Part shown: piece by piece, positions 46,189 through 55,971 of the stretch
Numbering within the stretch: the first letter of the stretch is position 1
Layout of the letters: each line of letters starts with the position of its first letter
Notes under the pieces: generated by a model
Seen by the model: the letters and a program-made list of their open reading frames with translations, nothing else
Database searches by the model: none
Told to the model about the DNA's origin: nothing
NCBI GenBank assembly: GCA_963971425.1
Contig: OZ020519.1
Coordinates: 20,295,397 to 20,359,396, forward strand
DNA from: Bryoerythrophyllum caledonicum
Taxonomy: Eukaryota; Streptophyta; Bryopsida; Pottiales; Pottiaceae
Reading direction: 5' to 3'
DNA length: 64,000 nucleotides
Position numbers and translations under genes: made by a program

Positions 46189-46656
46189 GTGTGCAAGAGG
46201 CCTGGTCTTAAATACCAGCAGCATGATTTGACTGCATTCCAGGAGATCAACGCTGCGTGCGTGGAGGGAATCCCCTACGGCCATCTAGTGCCAATCTTGG
46301 CAGCTCACTGTTTTGCGTCAAAGGATCCGTGGGAGCTCGACAACGGAGCTCGTGTTTGTAGACTGCGGACGATCCCCATGGCGTTGGCCACCTGTAGGGA
46401 ATGGCGCGGTATGCTGTCAACGCAGACGGAGTACGTAGCGCTCCGCTACGCCGAGTTCGAGGTTACTGGAGCCACACTCCCCCATTCCACCAGCGCTCAC
46501 GAATTTGTTGTGTCCAGGTTTGACTCCAACATCGCCCTACTCTCGAAGTCGTGGGAGCTTCACACACCCATGCCGCATCGCCTCCGCACCGCGCCCCTCC
46601 CGGAGTTGTCGAACGTAAAGCTGGACGCGCTCGTTTGCAAGTTGTCGGCAGGTTGA
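46189..46656 (+). CDS. Second ORF of the DNA transposon, unknown function
   Basis: An open frame of 155 codons, in the same frame as the transposase but separated from it by several stops. The first usable start is unclear: GTG at 46189, or an exon beginning after GTGCAAG. It is more GC-rich than its flanks. It reads YQQHDLTAFQEINAACVEG, PYGHLVPILAAHCFASKDP and LATCREWRGM. No family recognised. It may be a terminal exon of the transposase (GTTAAG at 46094 could be a weak donor) or an independent accessory protein. Confidence 0.5.
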   Translation: MCKRPGLKYQQHDLTAFQEINAACVEGIPYGHLVPILAAHCFASKDPWELDNGARVCRLRTIPMALATCREWRGMLSTQTEYVALRYAEFEVTGATLPHSTSAHEFVVSRFDSNIALLSKSWELHTPMPHRLRTAPLPELSNVKLDALVCKLSAG

Positions 46657-47517
46657 TAGATTGAGGCGTTCGTGCCCCTAGGCGCAGATTGGAAGCGCAT
46701 GGAGCATGTGTGGGTGACCCCGTCCCTGCGTGGCTGACTCTCGTCACCGTAGGGATCCTTGCTGTTCCTTGTTTTTTCTCATTACCGGCCCAAGAGAACC
46801 TGTTTTTTTTTCCATTATTGTAGTATTTGTTTCAGCCCATGAGTATACTCTTCGTTTTCCACCGGATGTATAGACTAGTACAGGATTCAGCGCCCTGCGT
46901 GGAGGAACTCAACTTTGATTTTGAACTGTAAGGGAATTCTGTTTGTAAATACACTCCCTAATGCATATACACTTCTCTGGGATCGTTTTTAGTCGTCTTC
47001 CTTGCATGTTGAGGTATGTTTGAGGAAGAGTACTCTTGTTCGTCATGCCTAAAGCCAGCTTTTGCTTCCTTGTATTTGATCCTTCCTGAAATGGAAATGG
47101 AAAGGAGATTCATGGTCCTTAATTTGTTTTCAGAAGTGGAGGTTAGTGTATTGGATTGTGATCGTGGTTGTTATATTCGTTCTTTTCATATGGCGTTGTT
47201 CGGTAGCTTTGTTGTGCAAATTTTGAGTTGAGCTTCGTCTGTAATACCTTGGTTTTTATCATGCTTCTATCATGAATGTGAAATTTTTGTCTTTAATCTT
47301 TAAAATTCACTTTTCTAATTTACTTTATTTTGTTACAATAAATTAAGGGACTTAAAAATTGGTCCTCTCCTGAAATTATAAGTAATGATATGGACCTTAA
47401 AAACAAGAACAATTAGAAAATTAGGTAATGGAAGGGTCCATTTAATTAGTCCAGCCCATCAAAATACCCCCTAAAATATTCCCCTTGGCCGCACGTGATA
47501 TACAACACCTCCTAAGG
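46657..47517 (+). other. Right noncoding arm of the DNA transposon
   Basis: No convincing ORF (a 71-codon frame at 47016-47231 has no domain). Becomes AT-rich toward the terminus, with the subterminal GCCGCACGT at 47488-47496. Confidence 0.6.
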
Positions 47518-47532
47518 AGTGACCCCCCCGGG

Positions 47533-47540
47533 CGTCATTC
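47533..47540. repeat. Target-site duplication, right copy (CGTCATTC)
   Basis: Identical to 40982-40989 and immediately right of the transposon terminus GTGACCCCCCCGGG. Confidence 0.95.
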
Positions 47541-48265
47541 TCTCTCGATCGTAATGCCACCCCAAAACGTTATAGAAAAACATCTTCAAGCCGAAATCCG
47601 GTGGTTGATTTGGATACATGCCCTCTGCCGCCTTCATTAAATTCTCTGGATCATTTAATGTGTCAACTTCTTCATTTGCGGCAATAAGTTGTGCGGATGA
47701 GACGTTGTATCTCCAATTCCACGTGACAGGTTGACCGACATCAGCGCCAATGTCAAAATCAGGGAAGTCTTCTTGGCGATACACCCAATGTCTTGGCATG
47801 AAATCCCGAAGGCCAAATTGAAGATACAAGCGGGCATGATAAGGCGATTTGCAAACCGTGCACGTACACTTTCGTATCATATCCTCGATTAGACATTGAG
47901 GGTGGTACGAATGACCACATGATCCAAGCGTGAAGCACCCTTCTGGGCCCCACGGATTTTGGCAAATGGCACACCGCGATCCATCATTGGTCTTCTCATC
48001 CACGTGGCCCCATATTTTATGGACATCTCCGATGCCACCAACCGTCTTGTGAATATTCCATCGGTGATCCTCTTCGACAATATGCCCCAAGTCAATGCTA
48101 CCGTTGGCCTTAAACACTGGTAGATCTATGTCATCCCAATTGCTTGGATACCTATCATCTAACGTTGGCCAAGACGTGAGTAACAATGTTCTCAGCCTAT
48201 TGTCAACCAAAATTCACCCTATTTAAATTCATCCAACCTAAATTGCATGGATGAAACCTGTGGAG
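47533..48265 (-). pseudogene. RH copy D, RING-H2 part, cut by the LTR on its 5' side
   Basis: Frame on the minus strand from about 48210 (VDNRLRTLLLTSWP) down to the transposon at 47533. The RING-H2 finger at 47973-47851 is intact: CAIC, WGPEGC, GSCGHSYHPQC, CTVCKSP. It is followed by YLQFGLRDFMPRHWVYRQ, nearly identical to copy E. Between 48211 and 48265 the same frame has four stops in about 20 codons, and then the Ty3 LTR begins. The coiled coil and N-terminal domain are therefore missing. The core finger residues are all kept, so this copy was functional until recently or decayed slowly. Confidence 0.85.
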
Positions 48266-50246
48266 TGATTTTTCACCACTCTAATAAAACACCCAAGTGT
48301 ACCCACACCTCATAGGATTCGTTACGGGGATGATCATACGCCTAGTTTTAAGTAATTGGAGATTAATTGTGTCGTTAAAGCTATCTTTTTGGTTAATTCT
48401 TAAGGTTATCTATCTATTTCTAGGAAATTAGGGCTGTTAGCATTACTCTTAAGGGATCCACAAACAAAGTTTAAACCCCAAGGATCTCTTGTGCCTTAAG
48501 ACGGAACATTAGTCCTTTTAAGATTGTGCTTATGCCACTAATCCTTAAACACTTGCCACACTGGGCTAATGGAAGTTTCCATTAAGTCTCATTGCATTGG
48601 TTCTTTAATTACAATCTTAAAGAATTCAAATTCTTACCTCATGCAAAAACGCTCCACTTTTCACGTCCGTCCACTCGGTCCACGTGATCACGTTCTTAAG
48701 ACAATGGTTAGTCTCAAAAATCCCATACACAAGTTAACTTAAGTCTTAAAGGGTTCACCTCTTAAGTCTCCACTTAAGTTCTCTTACCCACAATTATCCC
48801 TTAAAGACCACGGTGTTCCACACTTACTCGTACCACTTAGTCTTTAAGATGTCTGAATTTTACTTAAGGCTTCTCTCTTAGTCGGGTCCATGTTCTTAAG
48901 AACACAGTTTCTGTCCTTGAGTTCTTAAGCACTTCTTTTCTTACTTAGGACTGATTCTTAAGAACCTGCACTGTCTAGACCAATTCAGTCCTACAGTGTT
49001 CTTAAGTTTCTGTCTTTAAGACTTCCAGAACCGGGAGTGCATCTCACTGAATGCCAATATTGTCCCGTATTCTCACTCATACAAACCTTTAAGTCCAAGC
49101 CCTTAAACTTAAGGGTCTCATGGTACTTAAGGTCTCACTCCTCATAAGCTTATGTATCCAAACTTGGACTTAAGATTCTTAAGTTTCTATGTTTTCTTCT
49201 TAAGTCTTTCTTTGGGATTTGTTCTTTATTTTCTCTCTTATGATAGATTCTTAAATACTCACAACTTAGTCTACCTTAGAGAATCCCTTCTATTAAGGAT
49301 AGACTTAATGCCAATTTTTTGTATGCATAATATGACACTCTTGCCATGCATCAAGGTATGTCACTCTTGATGTTTATTGCATAAATTGCATTAACATAAA
49401 TAAGAACTCCACTCTTATTCTTATGATACTCAAGTTATTCTCACTCACACTTGAGATCTTCTTAAGTACTTATGCATCACACACCTTATGCACTAAGTCA
49501 CTTAATTTCACATTATCTCCATTAATCTTCACAATTATAATTATTGCTCCAACACACACACAAGGTCACACACACGACCTTAGTAGTTAGGGTATTTCCC
49601 TAACTTATTCCATGAAGAATAAATATACAATGCATTCATGCATAAGAATTTTATCCACAATTAATACCTAATGCATGCACTTGCATTTACAACACACAAT
49701 TGTCAAATTTATGCAATGAAGTTCACATAATATTGCAATTATACATATGACTCAAGTCACAAGACTCTACATATGCAAATTCAATAACAATTATATATTC
49801 ATATATAAAATTAAATACTCTTACAACATTAAGAGTCATCAACTAGCTTTTTCACCTAAAGCTAGGGCTCACTCCAATCTTCCTCCAAGGAATTTCTATG
49901 GTAATGGCCAAGAATGCTAAAAATTCAAGCTAGTCATTCTACTCAACATCCAAGAGGTACAACTCTTGGAAAGAGGTTTTCCCTAGTAGTATTAACCATT
50001 AAGATTAATTCCACTAAATCTTCACATCTCTTCATATCCATTCATGAAAAGGTACACTCTACCCGAAGGGTGTGAGTTCAACCCTTTTCCCATTATTTCC
50101 ATATTCTTGGATATGAATAGGTACTTTTCAATTAATTAACTACTTAGTGTAAACTTAATCATTAATTATCTAATTCTCCATATATCTACAACCCTTTTTA
50201 TACTTAATTTTCGGAAAAAATCTATTTTTGTCATTTTGGCTCTACA
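48266..50246 (-). mobile_element. 3' LTR (1981 bp)
   Basis: On the minus strand it starts TGTAGAGCC, right after the polypurine tract, and ends GGTGAAAAATCA. Homologous to 1-1633. CTTAAG-containing repeats are dense at about 48690-49150. Plus-strand open frames here (for example 49152-49370) are not called. Confidence 0.8.
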
Positions 50247-50259
50247 TAGCCCTCCTCTT
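50247..50259 (-). promoter_or_regulatory. 3' polypurine tract
   Basis: AAGAGGAGGGCTA on the minus strand, directly before the TG of the LTR, as required for plus-strand priming. Confidence 0.75.
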
Positions 50260-52506
50260 AGCTTGGAGACGTCCTCGTCGACTTCAACGACCTTTGTCCT
50301 TGAACTTGATCTTTCACACTCCATCTTGCTTTCTATCATTTTCTTGTAGGCTCTTTAAGCTCCATATAGATTTCTTCTTACTTGTCTTTATTCTCTAAGA
50401 ATTATTTATTTTCTTTATTTGCTTTCCATTGTTCTTCTCTTTAATGAGTATGTCTCATACATACTTGGCTTCAAGTTCCTCTTTTTAACTTAACTATTTT
50501 AGTTAAGTCTTCCATTTGTAGATTTCCATAATTTTTCATTTTAGCTTTGAATTTTTTCATTTTCTTCTAAATCTTCATTTTTAATTTTCATTGCTTTTCA
50601 AATTTTTCTTTTCAATTTATTTTTTCTTCGATATCTTCCTTTATACTTCACTTGCACTCATTCTTTATTTTTTTTAATTTTATTTTTACTTCATTCATCA
50701 TTTTTTCTTCATATATATATATATATTTTTTTTTATTTTTTATTTTTTATTTTTTTAGAAAATTAGCACTCATTAGTCCTCACATCTCTTGATTAGTAAA
50801 TTAGTAGTGCATCTTCACAACAAATTACTAATCCTAGATTACTAATCTTTTTTCCACAATCTTTTATTTCTATTTTCTAACTTGTGTGAGCTATCCTATC
50901 ATACAATTCAAGTAGTGTGTGTATTACTTCACCACTAATCGTCTCATCTACATTACTCACATTGTTTTCCATAGCCTTTTTGCTTTATCTCTCAATATTA
51001 TCATGTTCTTTCTTATTTTTCCCTTTCATGATACTCTCTCATTAGAATTATCATGTTCTCTCCCTCTTATTTTTTCCTTTCAGCTATATGCCTTAAGTTT
51101 ATTATATTATTTTATTGTTTATTTTTTATTTTTACAAATTCAATTGAATTTGCTCTTTCCTTAAGACACTATCCCTCCACATATTCTTAAAACTCTCACT
51201 ACATGTAAGTCTTAAGATTTTTGTTTTATCCAAAGTGTAACTGACTTTGGTTTTGTTCTTAAGAAAACTCACTCATTAGAGGTTTTTTAAGAACTGACTT
51301 ACTTAAGGAAAATAAGGATCTATCCTATTTGTTCTTTTTCCTTAAGGAACTAAATTTCTCTTGCTTGTCTGGTTCTTAAGGTTCTAGTCTGCTCAAGGTT
51401 GTAACTTAAACTCTCACTTTCCTTAAGGTCACAAGAAAAGATGAGCTCACTCAAAACAGTGTTTTTAAGGGCTCTTACAATTTTGTACTTAAAGGGATCT
51501 TTTCTAAAATTTTGAACTTAAGGAGTTGGACTTTAAAGTATAAACTTACTACGTACTGGTTTTTTAATTAGGAAAATTATCTGTTCTTTCAGCTGGTTCG
51601 TTTCTTCCTGAACATGTTCTTACCCACGTATAGACAGATTCTTTAAAAGTCACAGACTCCGAAAATCAATCTTTTTTTTTCATTCTTTCCTAAGTTCTTT
51701 ATAATTGTTCCTTCATTGTGATTCATCACGCTTCAGATTGTGAAAATAGGTTGTGCATATGTCTCCAAATAATTGAAACAGTGAGAGAAGTTATTATTTT
51801 TCTGTATACTAGGTTCAGCATTTGTCCCATATCGTTTGGTAAGGCTCCTGCGGCTCACGATATATAGGCTAACAGACCCGATACCTTCATCTAGCAGGCC
51901 TTGGTGGTCGGTTAACGTGTGCCGCGGGTACATACTGTCGTGGCAACCTCCGGGTGCTAGTGCCGGGTATGTATCATCACACGTGGATCATCCCACCACG
52001 CTTGATTAGAGTGCTGACTCCTGTAGTTACAGGCACTTCAACATGGTTTTTTTTTTTTTTTTTTTTTTCTTTCTTTCTTCTTCATAACTTACTGCTTAAT
52101 ATTTCCTTCTTTGTGTGTACACTCCCAAGTCACCGATCCTCCTTTCAGCTGACTTCCACTTGTATATTTTTTTATTTTTTTATTTTTCATAGAACATTCC
52201 TAGAATTCTTCATTCCCAGACACTTTCTCCTCTTAATTAGTTGTTGACTCCATTTCTTCGTGTTCATAATCTTATGACATCGTATCATGCAGCTAATGTC
52301 ATTCATTTTTCCAGAAGATTGCAGCTTTACAGGTTTTTGTTCAATCTTTCAAAATCAGCTATCAGCTCATTATCCTGGCTTCCACAATAAGCCATATCCT
52401 AAGTTCTCGAAGCTGCAAACTTCTAAACTCTAGCTGCAATCACAAAATTCCATCATAATATTTTCATTGTCTGCACAGAGCTTCTCCTAAAAAACCTCAT
52501 GTCTAC
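50260..52506 (-). other. Long noncoding spacer between accessory ORFs and 3' LTR
   Basis: About 2.2 kb, strongly T-rich on the plus strand (A-rich on the element's sense strand). It includes ATATATATATATATTTTTTT near 50720, a T22 run at about 52047-52068 and CTTAAG words at 51200-51560. No gene recognised. Confidence 0.6.
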
Positions 52507-53367
52507 TCAAGATCTTGGTCTGGCTTCGAGTCGAGGGCGCTTGTGCTTGTACGCATCCTTGAACTCACACTCCTGGAGAATCAGCTGCAGCTCACCTATC
52601 TCCACATTACGACGAACATCCTCATCATGCTTGAAGAGATACGTCTCGTGTGCCTTCTGGTAACTCAACCAGGCAACCAGCTGCTCTTGACGCTTGCTGG
52701 AATTCTCCAAGGCAAACACCGAGCTCGCACCGTGGAGGAAGTTGGTAATTACCATACATTCCAAAGTCCTCATATGGCGACTTGGCATCTGTTGCATCTT
52801 CGTCCATAGGTGAAACTTGGGCTTGGTCTCGTCAAATCTGTTGACATTCACCACGCACTTGTATCGCATACACATATGAGATAGGATGTTGCAAAACACT
52901 GCAGCTCGAAAACACACGGGGTCCGTGTGTCTTCGGTGAATCTCAAAAAAGGCTCGATAGGAATCACTGCATTCCTGGGGAGAAGAAAAACTCCCTGGAA
53001 TCTGTGGCCAGTTGTAAGGCACTGTGTCGAGCTTACTCCAGGGCGCCCACTTGTAACGCCGATATCCCTTCAAGGGACACTGGTGGTAGCTCGTCGTGAT
53101 CGCTGCTGGTGGCACCGTTGACCACGTCTGGGATGCCTTGGGATATAGTTGATCCCACTGTCTCCAGACCTGCGGTGACAAGCCAAAGTCCTCCAACAGC
53201 CAATCTATGGCTTGCCATGAGGGAAATGGCACCTCCTCTTCGCTATTAAACAGATTCTCGTACTCTCCGAGAAATCGTTGCTTGTTCAACGATCCGGTCA
53301 CTGGTAGTGGCAAGCCTCCCCAGATCGTGTGTCTATAATCTGGAGGGGGTGACATGAAAGTGGCCAT
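52507..53367 (-). CDS. Accessory ORF 2 of the giant element (286 aa), unknown
   Basis: Starts at ATG 53367, immediately after the TAG of the upstream 867-residue ORF and in the same frame (TAG-ATG), so it may be translated by readthrough or be the C terminus of one protein. It is rich in Trp, Tyr and Pro in the first half (WGGLPLP, WRQWDQLYP, YRRYKWAPW) and then helical with CNILSHMCMRYKCVVNVNR and a charged end (KHKRPRLEARPRS). No membrane segment or known domain. Confidence 0.6.
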   Translation of the reverse strand: MATFMSPPPDYRHTIWGGLPLPVTGSLNKQRFLGEYENLFNSEEEVPFPSWQAIDWLLEDFGLSPQVWRQWDQLYPKASQTWSTVPPAAITTSYHQCPLKGYRRYKWAPWSKLDTVPYNWPQIPGSFSSPQECSDSYRAFFEIHRRHTDPVCFRAAVFCNILSHMCMRYKCVVNVNRFDETKPKFHLWTKMQQMPSRHMRTLECMVITNFLHGASSVFALENSSKRQEQLVAWLSYQKAHETYLFKHDEDVRRNVEIGELQLILQECEFKDAYKHKRPRLEARPRS

Positions 53368-55971
53368 CTAAACCGCATCTGCCACATCCACCGTTTTCTT
53401 CTTTGCTCCCTCGATCGCACGCTTAAGTCGGTGGTGAGCTCGGACCTTGGCGTAGAGATGCTGCCCCATCGTGATCTCACCTCGCTGAGCCAAGTCCTCG
53501 CGCTCCTGGACTTGAGTCATGCATCCCACAAAGCTCTGCTCGTTCTGTTGCAGCCTTGTCAGCTTCTCCATCTGGTTCTTCCATTCTCCCAGATAGTCCG
53601 TGGAGAGGGGGACTGTCTTGAGATCAACCTCCGGAATGACTACCATTCGTTGAGCTACATCCGGTTGATCATACTGCCTCCGCATCTGCAGCTGCCCCTC
53701 CAAGTGCCAGTAATATAGTAGCACTCTGGCTCCAATATCACCGATCGGCACCAGCAGCTGTCTCGAGTCCTCCAGCTGAAGGTCTTGTCTCACAATCATT
53801 TCGCAGATTAGATTCTGCATATTGGCAAAGTTCGCCGCTACGGTCCACAGGTTCTGAAATTCTCCTCGGCTCAGCTTGTCTCCATGATTCAAACACATCA
53901 TGGTTAAACAAGCGGTCCTCTGCAACTCATAGGCTCGGAAGAGTGCAAAGGTTGGCTGACTGTGTAAGTCCTGGCGCCAAATTGCCTCTTGGAGTTTGCT
54001 CTTCACTCCTCTATCTGTGGTCGTCTGTGCAGTCAACCGGGCATTAGTCTCAGTGACATCTCGTACCTTCTCTTCCAACTCTGCTACCTGTGAAGAGTCA
54101 GGCGTAGCTACGGTCGACGCTTCCCTACTCGCCTGCACCTCCCTCTTCTGTTGAGCTAGGGATGTCGCTAACTCCGTCGCCAAATTTTTCTCAGCCTGAT
54201 ACTGCTCCTTCACCAGCTGGTGTTGAGTCTTAAGACTCTCAATCTCGAGCAAGTATTCTTCAACTTGTCGCTCCTTCGCAGTGTGGAGATCCTTCCAGTG
54301 GGCAGCGCTCCCAGAAGCTTGCCGGAGCTCTTCTTGCAACGTGTGCCAATCTCGCACCTGTGCTTCCTTGTCTCCAGATAGAGCTGAATTTTCCTTCTCA
54401 GACTCCGCCTTGAAGCGATGGTACTCCTGCTCCATGTGGCTCAGCTTCTTCTGCAACTCCTCGCATTGTTGTGCCTTAGTGGTCTGTTCGTTGCACAAGG
54501 TCTCCCAGCGCTGAATTTCTTCAGTTGTTTGGGCCAACTTCCCTCGCAGCTCACCTCGCTCCCTGTCCAGCAGCTCTTTAGCTCGCTCTGCTTCCAAGAG
54601 CGCCTTCTCTAGCCGGAGCTTCTCGCGTTGGAAGTCCTTCTGCATCTGATCCTTGGCCAACAAGATGTCCTTGTTGGTGGCTTGGTATTGAGCTACGAGA
54701 TCATCCTTCTGGATCACCATCAGCTCGAGATTCGCCTTGTTCAACTCCCGAACCTCACCCTGTTTGGTGCTATCTGCCCCCTGCGATCTCTTCTCTGTCC
54801 GCTTGAGAGGAGCTTCATCTTCAGGGTCCTCCATTGTGGCAACCTCGGGAGCAGCGTACGGAACAATCTGCTTGGATGGTGTCTTGGACAGCTTCGCTGC
54901 TGCTGGTGGACGTGGTTCCTGTCCTGAGGTGATACTCAAGACACCTCCAGTGGAGATCGGGGGCTTCACCTTCTTCTTCTGCACTTCCGCCAACTGTTTC
55001 TTCCCCTTGTCTTTCGCTGGTGCAGGGGCTTCAGGTGACCCTGGCATCTCCTCTTCTGCGTCCTCCCCTGCTGGACTGGTCATGTCTTCATCTCCTACGT
55101 CTTCTTCTTCTTCAGAAGCCTCTTCCGGTTCCTCTTCTTCCTCCGGTTCCTCCACCATCTTGCGCAATCTCTTCTTCTTGGAACTCCTCCCTGATTCTTC
55201 TTCCACCTCTTGTGCTCCTCCAGTCAAGCTCTTCCTCAGTGGGGGACAGATTGCTGAGAAGTACGTGGTCCCATGAAAGAAGATGTTGTGGCGGGTATTC
55301 TTCCCTGCTAGCTCCAGTCGGAGATGCGCGTACATGATCTTGGACCAATTGAGTCGCTCTCCATTCCAGCTCTTGTACGCTGCAGCCAATGCGCTGGGTG
55401 ATAATACCTCCGTTCCATCGAAAGCCATCAAAAGTCGAAGGTTGATAAATTTCAGCCATTCCTTCCACGAAGCCTTGGCCTTCCTGATCGAATATCCCCG
55501 TCCCACCTTGGCGTCGTCTGGCCTCTCGAACACCCGACTGAGCTCAGTCTTGGTTAGCAAAGGCAATCCCACCAGCGTAGGTCCTGTCTTTGGCAAGCTT
55601 GGGCAATGCTGCTGGACGACCTCGACGTCGAAGCGAACCACTTCACCGTTGATCAAAAATTCGTCTTGTGCGCCTCGCTTGGAGTTCAGCATGAAAGCCA
55701 GCACTCGCGGTAGATCCGCCTCCGGCCATTGCTGCTCGATGAATTGCAGGAGACCTGCCTTCTCCAAATTCTTGCGGTTGCCCTCATACACCTTCTTTGG
55801 CAACTCCCTCAGCGGAGAAGGATCGATCTCGAAATCCTTCTTCGTTTTCCGTTTCTGGCTCATCTTGATTTCTCTGTCTGCTGTTCTCTTACAACCAACG
55901 CCACTCTGTGAATTTGGATTCACCATTTTGCACCTGTCTTTAACAACAAAGCAAAGCTCTTTTCCCTGCAA
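53368..55971 (-). CDS. Accessory ORF 1 of the giant element (867 aa), long coiled coil
   Basis: Open from about 55971; the first clear ATG is MVNPNSQSG at 55926. Residues 40-270: globular N-terminal domain with LPKKVYEG, WPEADLPRVLAFM, LTKTELSRVFERP, ERLNWSKIMYAHLRLELAG and FFHGTTYFSAICPPLRKSL, a pattern seen in plant transposon-encoded proteins. Residues 270-330: acidic linker with KKKRLRK. Then Pro/Lys-rich KGKKQLAEVQKKKVKPP. About 400-650: continuous coiled coil (LEKALLEAERAKELLDRERG). The C-terminal 200 residues are helical. No transmembrane helix, so it is not an envelope-type protein. It sits where Athila elements carry their extra ORF. The domain order matches the 14035-16098 ORF. Confidence 0.7.
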   Translation of the reverse strand: MQGKELCFVVKDRCKMVNPNSQSGVGCKRTADREIKMSQKRKTKKDFEIDPSPLRELPKKVYEGNRKNLEKAGLLQFIEQQWPEADLPRVLAFMLNSKRGAQDEFLINGEVVRFDVEVVQQHCPSLPKTGPTLVGLPLLTKTELSRVFERPDDAKVGRGYSIRKAKASWKEWLKFINLRLLMAFDGTEVLSPSALAAAYKSWNGERLNWSKIMYAHLRLELAGKNTRHNIFFHGTTYFSAICPPLRKSLTGGAQEVEEESGRSSKKKRLRKMVEEPEEEEEPEEASEEEEDVGDEDMTSPAGEDAEEEMPGSPEAPAPAKDKGKKQLAEVQKKKVKPPISTGGVLSITSGQEPRPPAAAKLSKTPSKQIVPYAAPEVATMEDPEDEAPLKRTEKRSQGADSTKQGEVRELNKANLELMVIQKDDLVAQYQATNKDILLAKDQMQKDFQREKLRLEKALLEAERAKELLDRERGELRGKLAQTTEEIQRWETLCNEQTTKAQQCEELQKKLSHMEQEYHRFKAESEKENSALSGDKEAQVRDWHTLQEELRQASGSAAHWKDLHTAKERQVEEYLLEIESLKTQHQLVKEQYQAEKNLATELATSLAQQKREVQASREASTVATPDSSQVAELEEKVRDVTETNARLTAQTTTDRGVKSKLQEAIWRQDLHSQPTFALFRAYELQRTACLTMMCLNHGDKLSRGEFQNLWTVAANFANMQNLICEMIVRQDLQLEDSRQLLVPIGDIGARVLLYYWHLEGQLQMRRQYDQPDVAQRMVVIPEVDLKTVPLSTDYLGEWKNQMEKLTRLQQNEQSFVGCMTQVQEREDLAQRGEITMGQHLYAKVRAHHRLKRAIEGAKKKTVDVADAV

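Larger units (their letters stand above)
40990..47532 (+). mobile_element. 6543-bp DNA transposon, 15-bp TIRs, 8-bp TSD
   Basis: Left end CCCGGGGGGGTCACT (40990-41004) and right end its exact inverted complement (47518-47532), flanked by CGTCATTC on both sides. Subterminal ACGTGCGGC lies 34 bp from the left tip (41024-41032) and, inverted, 36 bp from the right tip (47488-47496). A CTTAG word follows the TIR at both ends, so similarity extends beyond the perfect 15 bp. Removing the element plus one octamer restores the RH copy D frame without a base change. It carries a transposase frame (41605-46098) and a second ORF (46189-46656). An 8-bp duplication fits the P, hAT and KDZ/Zisupton superfamilies; protein motifs favour a P/THAP9-like enzyme. 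Confidence 0.95.

Noticed and set aside
1..50246. The LTRs at 1-1633 and 48266-50246 as the two ends of one 50-kb element
   Set aside because: They are in opposite orientation and clearly diverged, and pol and gag lie outside that interval.
50919..52247. Hydrophobic plus-strand frames (81 and 97 codons) as membrane proteins
   Set aside because: They are T-rich translations (Phe/Leu/Ser) of an AT-rich spacer antisense to the element, with no conserved features.
53368..55971. Envelope-like gene (as in Athila env-like ORFs)
   Set aside because: No signal peptide or transmembrane helix is visible. The protein is an acidic coiled coil with a soluble N-terminal domain.
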